A DNA stretch of 64,000 nucleotides. Source: Drosophila miranda. Lineage: Eukaryota; Arthropoda; Insecta; Diptera; Drosophilidae. Position 1 is the stretch's first letter. Each line of letters starts with the position of its first letter. Shown in pieces: positions 1 through 12,783 of the stretch. The stretch is taken from assembly GCF_003369915.1 (NCBI RefSeq), contig NW_022881603.1, positions 18,535,515 through 18,599,514 of the forward strand, in the 5' to 3' direction. Under the pieces are notes generated by a model. The model saw nothing but the letters and a program-made list of their open reading frames with translations, did not search any database and had not been told where the DNA came from. The position numbers were made by a program, and so were the translations under genes.

Positions 1-56
1 CGCATGGGCATGTGCCCCTTCGCGTTGCCCGAACCGTGAGAGCATACTACTGCAGG

Positions 57-3000
57 TTAAGGGCAGTCCCATCCGGTGGCTTGGATGTATTTGGACAAGG
101 TCCCTGGTTTGATTACGGACAGGTCCGAAATGTCCGTGAGGAAAGCGGCCCCGAGAATACGAAGACGACGATTTCCAAGGGCTGGGCAGTGGCAGAAGAA
201 GTGGGGGACCGATTCCTCCTCCTCCTCGTCGCGACAACTCCTGCAGAAGTCGTTATGAGGGATTGACAGTCTAGAGGCGTGAGTGCCGATCTGCCAGTGT
301 CCCGTAATGGCTCTAGTAACTGCAGAGCACTGTGCTCTGCTGAGTTTATACAGCTCTGCTGAGCGCTTCTTCGATCGATATGGCCATATCAATCTTGAGA
401 CTTTACAGGAAACGGTTTGCTGCCATCTCCTATTGGCATTTTGCTCGAACAATTCGTGCGTTAGGAGCCTGCACGTAGCCAAGGGCATCGCTACTTGCTC
501 CCTCTCCGATAGGAGAGGAATCGTAGTACCCTGCCTGGCTAGCTCGTCGGCGGCGTCATTCCCCTCGATGTCCCTGTGGCCGGGGACCCATATAAGGAAG
601 AGATCTAACTGCTCTGCGATCTCGTGCAGAGACCTGCGGCAGTCATTTACAGTCGCTGAGCTCGACGATATTGAGCCTAGAGCTTTGATAGCTGCTTGGC
701 TGTTCGAGAAGACGCACACTAAGTGCGTATCTAGAAGTAGTTTGGAGACGATCGAAATGGCCTCCTTGATGGCTTCAACCTCCGCTTGAAACACACTACA
801 GTGATCCGGGAGCCTGAAGCAATGACTGATGTTTAGCTCGCTGCAGTAGACTCCGCCTCCCACGCGGCCGTCTAGCTTTGAGCCATCAGTGTAGAAGTGG
901 ACCGCATTTGCAGGTCCTGGTTCGCCCATCTCCCAGTCCTCCCTAGATGGGATTGATACCTGGAAGGGCGTCGAGAGGTGATCACAGTAATCTGTCCTCT
1001 CTGGTAATTGCGGGAGTCTCATCAGGATTCCCGAGTGCCCAACCGCGGATGCTTTCCACAGTCTGGCTTCTCTCATTCTTAGGGCGGGAAGGGTTGCCAC
1101 CTTCTTTCCCATGAGATCCACAGGGAGGAGGTCCAGCACAGTATCCAGGGCTTCCCCTGGAGTAGTGCGTAGCCCGCCAGTTATGCATAGCTCTGCCATG
1201 CGTTGAACTCTGCTGAGTTTAGCGAGGCATGTCCTTCTGTCCAAGGCTGGCCACCATACCACCACTCCATAGAGCATGATTGGTCGTATGATGGCGGTGT
1301 AGAGCCACGGAACTATATAGGGGGTCATTCCCCATTTTAGTCCGATGGCTTTCCTGCAAGTATAGAGGGCCACTGTGGCCTTCTTTACTCTATCCTCTAT
1401 GCTCAATTTCCAATCGAGCTTTCTATCGAGGATTAGGCCAAGATACTTGGCGTTGTTGCTGAAGACTAGCGTTTCCCCACATAGTCTTGGGGGAATCAGT
1501 ACCGGAACTTTGTACTTCCTAGTGAAAAGCACCAGTTCCGTTTTAGACGGGTTGACGCCTAACCCGCATTTGTCTGCCCATTTCGACATTTTCGTGAGAG
1601 TACTTGTCATGCACTCACACAACGTCTGCGGAAATTTTCCGGAGAATGCTATGGCAACATCGTCCGCGTACGCCACCACACGGCAGCCACCCCCCTCTAT
1701 CTCCCGCAGCAGTGTGTTCACCGCCCCACGTTCCATAGGAGGGGCGAGAGGATTCCGCCCTGCAGTGTGCCTCTGCTGACAAATCTGGTACACGTTGACG
1801 TCCCCAGTGATGCCTCAACCGTCCTGCATTGTAGCATCTGATCGATCAGGCTCACCGTCCTGGAGTCAACGCCCAGATCCGTCAGTGCGCCCGTGATGGC
1901 GGTCGGATGGATGTTGTTAAAGGCGCCTTCTATGTCGAGGAAGGCTACTAGGGTGTACTCCTTAAAATTAAGGGACGCTTCGATGATCGATGTGATCAAG
2001 TGTAGGGCCGTTTCGGTGGATCTTCCCTTCCGATAGGCATGCTGGGAGTCTGAGATCAGACTGGACGGAATGCACGCCGTTAGATGCAGCCCCAGGAGCC
2101 GCTCCATCGCCTTTAGAAGAAAAGACGATAGACTTATTATGGGTCTGAAATCTTTTGAGGCAGTGTGCGAGGGCTTGCCTGCCTTGGGTATGAATACGAC
2201 TTTGGTCTGAAGCCAGGTGTCAGGAATGCACCCGTGGGAGAAGATTCCCTCGTAAACTATTTTGACCCAGTTAATGGCTTTATGTCCCGCGTGAATCAGT
2301 TGGGCAGGGAAAATGCCGTCTGGCCCCGCGGACTTGTAGGGTTTAAAGCTTCTGATCGCCCAGGAAATGTTCTCCTGGCTTAGCAGTCTCAGGATGGCAT
2401 TTGAGGCGACAGAAGGAGGCGCGAGGTAGTTGGGTCTGTTTTCATCGCAGCCAGGGAAGTGGGTATTTAGGAGAAGATTTAGCGACTCCTCGCTGGACGT
2501 AGTCCACGACTGGTCGGTGTTCTTCAAGTAGCCCAGGGTGGGTGTTGTCTTCGAGAGAACTCTGCGCAAGCGTGAGGCTTCTGAGTTACTCTCGATTTCG
2601 CTGCAGAACTTACGCCAAGAGGCGCGTTTAGCTTTTCTAAGTTTTTTGTTGTAGGTTGACAGACTGGCCTTGTATTCGGCCCAGTTTTGCTCAACGTTTT
2701 CAGCCTTAGCTTTATTGAAGAGTCTCCGGGAGGCTTTCCGGAGTTCACCCAGTTTCGGATTCCACCATTCAGGTTTCTTCCGGCCTCTGTTCTTGCCAGA
2801 GGGGCATGCTTTGTCGAGCGCCTTATTGCAGGCGTCGATAAAGATCTTAAGAAGACGAGTCGTGGCCTCCGTGGAGAACTCCTCCTCAGATGGGGGCTCA
2901 GGAAGAACACGACAGAGGTAATCAGAGTACCGAGTCCAGTTTGTCCGCCTGATGTTCCGGAATCGGACTGGCTTCGGTACTGAGAAGGAGAAGACAGTTT

Positions 3001-3648
3001 CCACGTACCTGTGGTCCGAGAAGGAGTGCTCTTCCAGGACCCTCCAGGATACAATGTTACGCTGTATCTCATGAGAGGCAAGCGTGAGGTCCAGGACCTC
3101 CTTGCGGTTTTTAATGATAAGGTGGGATCACTGCCCCGGTTTAATAAGACCATCTGAGTGGTCAGTAAGTAACTGAAAAGTAACTCACCCCTTTCGTTTG
3201 TGTCAGTGCTTCCCCACTGACAGTGATGTGCATTGGCATCGCACCCCACAATTAGGCCGATGTCCTTGGCCGAGCAGTCTGCGATTAGAGCCCGGAAAGG
3301 CGCGTGTGGAGGGGGGTCTGGTTGTTCATGCCCCAAGTATGCGGAGCCGATCCTCAGTGAGCGCTCCTGGCCTTCGAGGCTCACTGCGGTGTGGTCTTCA
3401 TTGCTGAAATTTGGGAGCAAAAATAAGTGCAACTCTCTTTTTGCAAGAATGCAGGTACGAATTTTACCTGCGGTTTCAGCTACATATAGCTTGTAGTCAG
3501 AAGTCCTCAGACCGGAGACCCTGTTTCCGAGGATCCAGGGCTCCTGAATGAGGACTATGTCGGCTCCACCCTTGGTCAGGTGGAGCAGTAGAGCAGCGCA
3601 TGCTGCCTTACAATGGTGGAGGTTTATCTGCAGGAGCGTCAACGACAT
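57..3648 (-). pseudogene. LOA element ORF2: endonuclease, RT and RNase H, broken
   Basis: Domains from the 5' end: an APE-type endonuclease (MSLTLLQINLHH, then LIQEPWILG and CDANAHHCQWGS) at ~3,648-3,120; a reverse transcriptase at ~3,000-1,500 with PISLSSFLLKAMERLL, LDIEGAFNN and the catalytic YADD (~1,660); and an RNase H at ~920-480 (YTDGSKLDG, FQAEVEAI, then WVPGHRDIEGNDAADELA). The reading changes frame at ~3,122, apparently by loss of one T, and again at ~1,730 between two RT motifs, so no intact polyprotein exists. The third acidic RNase H position reads FSNSQ where the family normally has FSDSQ, so a catalytic Asp is Asn. The stop is at 57-59. Confidence 0.85.
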
Positions 3649-5049
3649 TCCTGAGGCTCGCCTCCACCATTGTTGCTTCTAGATCGCTGTCAGGGGACTC
3701 CGGCTCCTCCCCGACAACGATGTGGCTGAGACCTCTGGCTAGGTCGCTCTCGTCGAACGCGTAGTCGTCCAAGATGTCGTCCGACATCATGGACGCCGCA
3801 TCCGACGCCGGGTTGTCTTCCTCGCACGAGGCCCCCTCTTTCGGGATCTCCGGCAGCTCCGGGTCTGGCTCGACCTCCGCTTGCCTGCCCTTGCGATCGG
3901 ACTTGTAAGTGGATATGGTGACCTTCTTGTAGCCATAATCCACTACACCGTCCGACTTTGCGAGGAGATCAATGGATTCCTCATTTAGGACGAGGATAAT
4001 CTGGCGCCTCTGCCCTTGGATATCCTCCACCTTTGCCACCTTCCAATCGGCTGTAGGAAGGTGGGGGTTGCAGACCTGCAGTAACCTGAGGATCTTCTCA
4101 GGCTCTGCAGGCTTAGCCGAGACCCACGCTCTGGCTCTCGGGCGACTAGGGACATCTTCCCACTTCACGGCCTCCAGTTTCGCCCCTGGATAGACCTCTT
4201 TTAGGGCCGCCACCGCCTTCATGTAGAGGGCCGCAGAGCGAGCGTCTTGGCAGGCGATGGCTTTCACCTTGCCTTGATGCCACCCTGCGTCCTCACACTT
4301 TGGCGGTGGTCCGCCGTTCTCCTCCAGTTCCAGTAGGAACCGGTCCTGGAGCTCGTTCTCCACCAGATGCCACTTATCGCGAGGGACATGGCCGTCCTCG
4401 GCGCCCCTGTCCAGGACACCGATCAGGGTCTTGCCCCTCGCCACCTCAGCGAACGACCGGTTCGTGAGGTGGGTCTTCACCCGCTTGGCTTGCTGGGCTT
4501 GGCCTGGCTGATTTGCGGGGTCCTCCGCTGAGCGTTGCCGCTTGTTGGGGCCTTGGCTGCGCCCTTTCCGGCTTTGGCTGGCTGGAACAGTGGAAGGATT
4601 GAGCAGGCCCACAGCCTCTGCTCCTTTCCTTCGGCTAACGCCTTGAAGCTCGGCTCTTCGTTGGACAGGATGAAAGCCGCTCGTCTCCTGTCCTGGTACG
4701 ACGGCTTTCCTCCCCGTGGTGCAGAGACGCTGCCCGCCGGGGCTCCCATGGGTTCTTCGGTCCCGGTGCGCTTACCAGCCGCGATTACGCTCTGCTTGGC
4801 AGCCACCTCGGTATCCGCTTCGCCCTTGGAGCCACCCGACTTGGAAGGACCCGATTGGCTTTTCGGGCCCCCCCTCGCTGCGGCTGCTGCCTGGAGACGG
4901 TGGACCGACTCAGTCTCCTTCCCCGTCTTCTTTGGACCCGGTTTCCCAGGCGCTGGTGCAGAGGGATTGGCTTGTCCCTCCGGTACTTTAAGAGGAGTAC
5001 CGAGCTCCTTTGCGGCTTTGTTAGTTTTTATATATTTATTATTTGGCAT
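3608..5049 (-). pseudogene. LOA element ORF1 (gag-like), frameshifted
   Basis: ORF1 starts at the MPNNKYIK methionine; an alternative methionine lies four codons upstream at 5,061. The first ~150 residues are low-complexity, rich in Ala, Gly, Pro and Lys, as is usual for the N-terminus of LOA gag proteins. A frameshift at roughly 4,570-4,610 moves the reading into the frame that runs to the stop at 3,608. That second part contains a globular region (around KVKAIACQDARSAALYM) and an acidic tail. The ORF1 stop lies about 40 nt inside the start of ORF2, so the two ORFs overlap. No zinc knuckle was seen in this copy. The protein would bind element RNA in the ribonucleoprotein particle. Confidence 0.75.
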
Positions 5050-5540
5050 AGTAGTTCCCACGAGTAGGCGGGAAGGGGATGGTCACCCGAGGCATAGCCC
5101 GCTTGCCCCGTGAAGCCTGATTTAAACTGGAGGTCGGCAGGTATCCAGAGTCCGCATATTAGCGACCGGGCACCCCCCCGGCCATGCTTCCCTCGGCATA
5201 TAACAGTGTCACCTTGGATTGGGGTAATTTCACTGAGAGTTTTCTTCTCTCCGCCCGACTACCATTCGCCAGCATCCTAGCAGAGACATGACCGTGCTAG
5301 GACCTGTTTCCAGCCGCCCTCACGGGGGGGGTATAGTCGCACTTCCACCGGTGTGCACAGTTACGGCGGGTGACGGTTCGCTCGCAACCCTCTGTGTCCT
5401 AGGGGGGGTGTGAGACGCAGACCGCACCGGGTATTACTAACCGGAGCGGCTGCGCCTCAGTTCCGAGTTCACAGTTGTGCGAGCCGACCCGTCATCCGTT
5501 TGTCCCCCTGTAGCACCCAATGGCTGACGGCCTAGAATAG

Positions 5541-5966
5541 ATTATCTTTTATAATAAATTATTTCAAACGTAACGACTATGACGTTTTTTTCTGGTTCGG
5601 TGATATAGCAGGCAGCCTTCTAGAATACTAGAACATACTAGAACCAACCATTGTGAGCCAACCAATGTTGTTAATATTAATAGATATAGTATATACTAGG
5701 CATGATATAAATAAATAAATTAAGAACTTAAAACAAGCTAGTCAAGTAAAAAATAGGTTCACTAATCGGATAAAATTATGTGGGCATGGCTAAATGTTCT
5801 ATATAGCTAGTAATATTCGACGGAATATCAAAAACCAGAACTTGAATTCGTAAGTATATTTACGGTATATTTTTTAAATGCAAAGGTTTGTTTCGGTATT
5901 ATTTAAATCGGGTAGAATCTGTAATAACCGGTTGACAGCAATGAGTCCCATTCCATGCACAAATAC
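5541..5966. other. AT-rich flank with a partial dispersed repeat
   Basis: No gene is visible. Positions ~5,755-5,905 match, in the same orientation, the end of the repeat at 12,784-13,430: a block around GTGGGCATGGCTAAATGTTC, then GGAATATCAAAAAC and a GTATATTTACGGTATATTTT segment. The BEL/Pao element is inserted right after this stretch. Confidence 0.6.
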
Positions 5967-6277
5967 TGTTGCGTGACCTTCCATCCATGGCCACAATTAT
6001 TAGTTATTGATCTGAATTATGAAGTCTAGTGTAAGTTAGGCTAGGGCAAAGCGGGAGCGCAATAAAAGCTCGCTCTCTCGCTCTTGGCAAATTCGCCCCG
6101 CTTTGCCACCGTAGGTTAGCTAGAGTAAGAGATTTGAATTGTGAAGAAAATATAGTTGTTCGCCAACCTTGAATTAGATCGAGCGTAACAAGTTTTTCGC
6201 CCCGCCAAATAAATAATTTAAATTACAGCCACCCAAAGTTTTCGGTAATTGATTAGAAAAACTCTTCTAATTTTTCA
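5967..6277 (+). repeat. BEL/Pao 5' LTR
   Basis: 311 bp, TG...CA. It is identical to the LTR at 12,321-12,631 except for four substitutions (for example GGCAAATTC versus GGCGAATTC and GTAGGTTAG versus GTAAGTTAG). It contains an AATAAA that could act as a polyadenylation signal. Confidence 0.95.
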
Positions 6278-6295
6278 TGGCGCCCCCGGGTGGAC
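6278..6295 (+). other. Putative primer-binding site of the BEL/Pao element
   Basis: TGGCGCCC follows the LTR directly, as expected for a tRNA primer-binding site. I did not identify the primer tRNA, and the match may be short. Confidence 0.45.
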
Positions 6296-6961
6296 TGTAA
6301 AGTGAATTATAGGCAACAACAATAAGTGACAGTGACACATGAAATTGCAGTATACATACATATGCAAACATATTCGTTGCCCGCGTCGTGTGTGTGTGCA
6401 ATCGGCAATCAATTTGTAAAATATCATCGCGTCGGTCGCGCCAACAATAATTTTTGTGCAAATTCTGCTACCGCCGAGGGATGCCCTGCGATAAAGACAG
6501 GAAAGTAGCAGTTGGATTCAAAGATCCAAAAGAGGAATCAGAGGTATTTGTGCAGAAAATTGAAGGCTGAGCAAAAGACATTCAGATCTCTCTTTGAGGT
6601 GTCCTGTGGTGAAAACATTGCACATCGCCTTCAATTCTAGGCACACACGTATGATATACATATAGTAGAGCTTGATTGCATGCATTTTATTAGTAATTGC
6701 ATAAATATAACTAAAAACACATAAATACATACATATCGACACATAAAGACATATGTGAACCGCTATTTGGACGCAACAGTTATATGTACATACATACATC
6801 TTCCGTTTACTGCAATCACTGTCGCTCCCCCCCCCCCCCCACACATACATACAAGCAGCAGCACCGGTGCATTATTTCCTTTTCGCTTTCGCTTCTCCAC
6901 TGCTGCTTGCGTTGTATTTGTTGGGAGAATTTTCCTTGCCGCTCTTGAGCTTAACGGTGCG

Positions 6962-7071
6962 CCAAGTGACGCGCTACCCTGTATCTAACGGGTATATTGT
7001 TTTCGACTGTTACTTGCCAAGTGACGCGCTACCCTGTATCTAAGGGGTATATTGTTTTCGGCCGTCACTTG
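6962..7071 (+). repeat. 55-bp tandem duplication in the BEL/Pao leader
   Basis: Two near-identical units start at 6,962 and 7,017 (CCAAGTGACGCGCTACCCTG). They lie between a run of C at ~6,827-6,840 and the gag start. Such leader duplications are common in untranslated leaders; no function can be assigned. Confidence 0.8.
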
Positions 7072-7188
7072 CAACGACTCTTTCCCTTGATACCTCGTGC
7101 CTCGACATTCAATTCAAATTCGTTTTCGATTATCGTTCTCGTTCAAACATATAAAAAATTTTGCGTAAAATTTTCATACACAAACATT

Positions 7189-8619
7189 ATGGCAGAAAAA
7201 AGTAAATCCACTCTTGAAGACTTAAAGATTAAGCTCAAAAGTCGAGTAAAAAGCATTCGCCGCTTAGAGGATCGATTAGATCAAGGATCGATTCCTTTGC
7301 AATTACCGGAATTACAATGTAGATTAGATTGTTTGAATGCTTCAATTGAAAAGACTAACCATTTGCAGGAGCAAATCGAGGACATAACAGGTGATGATGC
7401 ATATGCAGCCGAGTTGGAAGAGCTGATAATTGTCACCAAAGGAAAGATAATGTCGCTTATCGCCGCCTTTGATGCAGCAAGCGAGACGAAGCCAGTGTCT
7501 TCTTCAGCCCCAACTCATGCTAGACTTCCGAAATTGGCATTACCCAAATTTAGTGGTAAACACTCGGAATTCAAAAATTTCATTAGCCTTTTTGAGAGAC
7601 TAGTCCATAGCGACAACAGCATACCGGTGATCGAAAAATTTAATCATTTGATTTCGTGCCTCTCTGATGAAGCATTAGGAACAATAAAGGCGTTCCAAGT
7701 CACCGAGGCAAATTATGAAAAGGCCATGGCTGGCCTAAAACGAGTATATGACAACGATTATTTGATTTTCACGAATAATATTTCCACATTGTTCAATCTG
7801 CCGAGAATGTCGCATCAATCTGCATCATCTCTAAGAACTCTAATCGATACTGTTTCGTCGATTTACGGATCGTTACTGTCGATCGGAGATGATACGAAAA
7901 TTTCGGATGCAATGCTCATTCATCTCGTTTTAAACAGAGTCGACCCAGTGACGAAACAAAAGTGGGATGAACAGCTTACTTATGAGAAGTTGCCGCTTTG
8001 GTCCGACTTTGAGAAAGTCTTGAATCGTCGATACCAGCATCTGTCTGCTGAAGAATCGACCAAGCCAAGGCAAGACAAAGTCATGCCAAGCAAGCAACAT
8101 AATCGCAGTTCATTTGCTTGTTCTTCCACTTCCACCAACAGTAGAACTCAGCAAACTTGTAGCTACTGCAATTCAGGAGACCATGTAGTGTCAAATTGCC
8201 CTTTATTTTCGCGTCTCTCGGTGATGCAAAGGTTGGAGTTTGCCCTATGCATTAATTTTCTGCGAAAAGGCCACGCTGTTGTAAAATGCAAAGCCAATAA
8301 ATGTCGAGTGTGCAGCCGCTCACATCATACATTATTGCATCGATTCACAGTGTCGGCTAATAGTCTCGCGTTGCCACCACCCCAAGAGAGTCCTTCTCCT
8401 CCATCAAATCAGAATCAACCTTCCACGTCACATGTTTTGCATGCGACAGCGTTGGACAGGGTAATTCTGGCTACGTCGATCGTAAGCGTCCGAACTAAGA
8501 GCGGTGAACACATTCTGGCCATAGCTCTGCTCGACTCTGGATCACAAACAAATTTTATTACCGAGGACCTCGCTAATCGCTTACAGATCCGTAGAATGGT
8601 GAATCTAATTCTCAAGTAA
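7189..8619 (+). pseudogene. BEL/Pao gag and protease segment
   Basis: The start is the methionine of MAEKSKSTLEDLK at 7,189; in-frame codons further upstream belong to the leader. The order is an N-terminal coiled-coil-like region, a gag core (LPKLALPKFSGKHSEFKNF at ~7,530), zinc knuckles at ~8,155-8,340, then an aspartic protease with LLDSGSQTNF at ~8,526. The second knuckle reads CINFLRKGHAVVKC, where families usually have a Cys in place of the Phe, so that zinc ligand may be lost. The frame closes at 8,619, shortly after the protease motif, where intact BEL elements read on into pol. Confidence 0.85.
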
Positions 8620-11600
8620 AGGATAAAATACACACAGTGGTGAAGTCGCGAATAAATGGTAGTGAGTTCTCCTTTGATTTTTGGATCCTGAAATCAATTT
8701 CAGGTTATCACCCTGACCAGTCAGTGAATGTGACTGACTGGCGAATCCCAGAGAACCTACCACTGGCAGACCCTTATTTCTACAAGCCACAAAGAATAGA
8801 TATGTTAATTGGAGCAGAATCGTTCTTTGAATTATTAGCTGTTGGTCAAATTAAACAAGGTCCTGACTTTCCAACTCTTCAGAAAACCCTTCTTGGTTGG
8901 GTTGTGTCGGGAAAATATGTTTCCAGGAGTTCTGCTCCTCAAATTACAAACAGTTTGAGTTGCAGTGAAGAGTTGCTAGTATCCATCGATAGGACCTTGA
9001 AAAAGTTTTAGTCACTGGAAGAAATGCCATCTACCAAGAAAATTGCCACACCTGAGCACAAGCTATGTGAAGAACACTATCGTAAGACGACTCAGGTACT
9101 ATCATCAGGTCGGTTCGAAGTAAGGCTCCCGTTTAAATCAGATCCAAATTGTTTAGGCAACTCCTTTGAGGTTGCGAACGGCGGTTTTTGTCGCTTGAAA
9201 GACGATTGCATCGTGACCCTGAGTTGAAGAAAATGTACTTGGAATTCATGGAAGAGTACCTCTCCTTAGGTCATATGTCTCCTACTGACAATACGATTCC
9301 TTCTACTCCACACTACGTAATCCCTCATCAGTGTGTTCTGAGGCCCCAAAGTACGTCTACCAAGCTCCGAGTCGTGTTCGATGCTTCGTCCAAGACGTCC
9401 TCACAGGTGGCCTTAAATGACATTCTGATGGTGGGACCTACCATTCAAGAGGAATTATACTCGACACTGCTCCGTTTCCATCTGCACAGGTTTGCCCTGA
9501 CTGCTGATGTTAAAAAGATGTATCGCCAAGTGATGGTGAACGAAGCGGATCGGCAGTTTCAGCTCATAGTGTGGAGAAGAGACCCTTCTGAATCCTTGAG
9601 ATTATACAAGCTCAACACTGTAACCTATGGGACTGGACCAGCCCCATTCTTAGCTATCCGGTGTTTGAAAAGGTTGAGTGAGTCTGCGAAGCTCTCATTC
9701 CCTAGAGCTGCTATCGTTATTGGGTCCGACTTTTACGTCGATGACTTGTTGACTGGTGCTGCATGCGTAGAGGAGCTAAGGGCAATTAAGTCCGAAGTGT
9801 CTCAGGTTCTTCAGACCGCAGGGTTTGAGTTGACTAAGTGGTTTTCAAACTCACCCGAGATCACCGCATCTGAGAGCACAGCCAAACCCATAACAATCTC
9901 GGATTCAGAGTCGACAAAGGCGTTAGGAATCTCATGGTTACCTACTGACGATGCCTTTAAGTTCAAAATTGACAATTCAGTTATGGGTCTCCGAGCGACA
10001 AAACGGAACATACTATCGGTGACATCAAAGTTGTTTGACCCTCTTGGTTTATTAAGTCCTATCGTTATAAAAGGCAAGATCCTATTGCAGGAGCTTTGGC
10101 TTAACAAACTAGATTGGGATGAGTCGATCCCGCTGCATTTGGAAACAGCGTGGAATAAGTTGAAAAATACACTATCTCAATTGGAAGATATATCCATATC
10201 TCGGTTTGTGTATTCCGATCCGATGTCACATGTTCAAATACATGCCTTTGCTGACGCCTCCATGAGAGCGTATGGAGTGCGTCTATATTCGTAGCAGAAC
10301 TGCAGAAGGTTTAAAAATATCATTGTTGACTTCGAAATCCAAAGTAGCGCCGCTCAAGACCAAAACGCTCCCAAGGCTTGAGTTATGTGCCGCTCACCTT
10401 CTCGCAGATCTCTGTCACAGAATCAAGCCCCTATTAAACGTGCCCATTGAACGAGTCGTTTATTGGTCGGATTCAGAGGTAACTCTCCATTGGATCCGGT
10501 CTCATCCATCGTCGTTGTCGACTTTCGTTTCAAATAGAGTGGCTGAGATTCAAGAGTGGTCAGATGATGCTACGTGGCGGCATGTACCCACGAAACAGAA
10601 CCCAGCAGATATTGTCTCAAGAGGTTGTGACGTCGACGAAATCGTTCAGTCAATTTGGTTCGAAGGACCATCATTTCTGAAAGAGGAAGAAGAAAACTGG
10701 CCCAAGAACGCTCATTTCGAACACTCCGATGATCTTCAGCTGGAAAAGAGGAAGATTGCGGTCGGGTTGACCGCGGCTGTGCGAAGTTCAGAGCTGTTAG
10801 ATGTCATCGAGGGATTCTCGTCACACCTCAAACTGCTTAGAGTGTTCGTGTATGTGTTCCGCTTTATAAGAAAATGTAAAGACCCAAGCCTAAATATCGA
10901 AAAAACTATCTCACCGACCGAATACAATGAAGCTTTTTATAAAATTGTCGAAATCATCCAGCATCACGAGTATCAAGGAGAAATTGAAAAGGTTAGGAAA
11001 GGATCTACAATTGGTCCTAGTCTTCAGCGGTTGAACCTATTCATCCATGAAGACACAGGGACTTGGTGGAACTTTTCGTTGTTGCGAGTGGGGGGGCGAC
11101 TAGCCAAAGCTCCTATATCATACGATGCCAAGTTTCCTCTGCTTTTGACTAAGCGCTCGCAATTCGTGCGAAGCTATATTCGTCATCTGCACCATTCGAA
11201 TTTTCATGTCGGCCCACGAGCACTTGTGAGCATCCTTCGACAGAGCGTGTGGATAGTGAACGCTCAGGAGGTCTGCCGTCAGACAGTTCGATCGTGTATG
11301 CGCTGTTTTAAATGCAAGCCTCGATTGCTGACGCAACTCATGGGGAATTTACCCGCAGATCGACTCCGTGCTCTCCGCCCATTTTCAATTTGCGGCGTTG
11401 ATTTTTGTGGACCAGTGCACACAACATTGAAAATTCGCGGAAGGCCCCCATACAAGTCATACGTTGCGCTTTTTGTTTGTTTTGCGTCCAAGGCGGTTCA
11501 CCTAGAAATAGTTTCCGATCTAACCACTGATTGTTTTTTGTTGGCTTTTCAAAGGTTCGTCGGGCGCCGAGGATATCCCCAAGTCGTTCATTGCGACAAC

Positions 11601-12292
11601 GGGACGAACTTCGTCGGAGCGAGCCGCCATCTCAGCGCTCTGCGGATCAGGCTCAAGGAGCAAGGAGACGCAATTCGCGACTTCGCGTCAAAGAACGGAT
11701 GCGAATTTGCGTTCATACCGCCGCGAGCTCCTCACATGGGAGGGCTATGGGAGGCAGGTGTAAAAACTGCCAAGAGCCTACTCCTACGGGCGGTAGGCAG
11801 CGCGCTCCTAACCGCCGAAGAGCTCGCCACAGTCCTCGTTGGCATCGAGGCCATAATGAACTCGAGGCCGCTGGGAGCCATCGGCCAAGATCCAAGCGAC
11901 GGCGAGGCCCTAACACCCGGGCACCTGCTGACAGGCGGGTCGCTCATCGCCCCCCAGCACTGCGGACTCCGGACCAGGAGAGTCTCAGTTGCTTGCGGCG
12001 ATGGCGACTTGTCTCGTCAGTCAGGCAAGCGTTTTGGCAGCGATGGTCCCGCGAATATGTCCTGGGGCTGCAAATTCGGGGCAAATGGCACCAGCAGCAA
12101 CCGAACCTCGAGGAAGGAGACCTCGTCATCGTGGCCGAGGACAATCTGCCGCCTCAGGAGTGGATAGTGGGGGGGGTAATCGCCACGCACGCAGGAGAGG
12201 ACGGCATGGTCAGGGTCGTCGAAATAAGGACTAGCACTGGAGCGGTTTTTCGGCGGCCCATACACAAATTAGCGCCGCTCCCAATGTGTTGA
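8620..12292 (+). pseudogene. BEL/Pao pol (RT, RNase H, integrase) with multiple lesions
   Basis: Recognisable order: a linker (GWVVSGKY at ~8,900), RT with LRVVFDASS (~9,368) and YVDD (~9,735), RNase H starting at FADASMRAYG (~10,250), then integrase with the HHCC zinc region (~11,185-11,315), a first Asp in GVDFCGP (~11,396) and a second in CDNGTNFVG (~11,595). Lesions: a frame change near 8,620, a TAG at 9,009-9,011 where a Trp codon would fit, and frameshifts near 9,190, 10,280 and 11,950 (in a C run). The last frame ends at 12,292, 28 bp before the 3' LTR. No functional polyprotein can be made. Confidence 0.88.
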
Positions 12293-12320
12293 AGCCGATA
12301 CAGGCGTTCAACGGGGCCGG

Positions 12321-12631
12321 TGTTGCGTGACCTTCCATCCATGGCCACAATTATTAGTTATTGATCTGAATTATGAAGTCTAGTGTAAGTTAGGCTAGGG
12401 CAAAGCGGGAGCGCAATAAAAGCTCGCTCTCTCGCTCTTGGCGAATTCGCCCCGCTTTGCCACCGTAAGTTAGCTAGAGTAAGAGATTTGAATTGTGAAG
12501 AAAATATAGTTGTTCGCCAACCTTGAATTAGATCGAGCGTATCAAGTTTTTCACCCCGCCAAATAAATAATTTAAATTACAGCCACCCAAAGTTTTCGGT
12601 AATTGATTAGAAAAACTCTTCTAATTTTTCA
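12321..12631 (+). repeat. BEL/Pao 3' LTR
   Basis: 311 bp, with the same TG...CA ends as the 5' LTR and four substitutions from it. Confidence 0.95.
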
Positions 12632-12783
12632 CATACCCTGGGGGAAATAGATGTTATAGAGTTGTGAATATGTTTGTCATCCCAGGCAAAAACAATTTTT
12701 TTCAATATATTTTAATATTATTCAATAATATTTAATATTATTTTCAATATTTCAACGATATTTTAAAGCTTATTGTCTTCTTG

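Larger units (their letters stand above)
1..5540 (-). mobile_element. LOA-clade non-LTR retrotransposon (Bilbo/TRIM-like), decayed
   Basis: On the minus strand this carries a gag-like ORF1 followed by an overlapping ORF2 with endonuclease, reverse transcriptase and RNase H. RNase H downstream of RT, together with the endonuclease start MSLTLLQINLHHCK, points to the LOA clade, which includes Bilbo and the TRIM element described from D. miranda. The 3' end lies beyond the left edge of the window. The 5' boundary is uncertain, somewhere about 5,500-5,560, where GC-rich element sequence changes to AT-rich flank. Both ORFs contain frameshifts, so the copy is dead. The clade is assigned from domain order and motif wording, not from a tree. 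Confidence 0.85.
5967..12631 (+). mobile_element. BEL/Pao LTR retrotransposon, recent insertion with broken pol
   Basis: Two 311-bp direct LTRs, each beginning TGTTGCGTGA and ending TTTTTCA, flank a gag-pro-RT-RNase H-integrase region. That order, the LRVVFDASSKTS motif and the YVDD catalytic box place it in BEL/Pao. The 5-bp flanks are aatac and catac, so any target duplication is imperfect. The LTRs differ at four positions, about 1.3% by hand count, which argues for a young insertion. The internal coding region nevertheless has at least four frameshifts and one nonsense codon. Confidence 0.92.
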
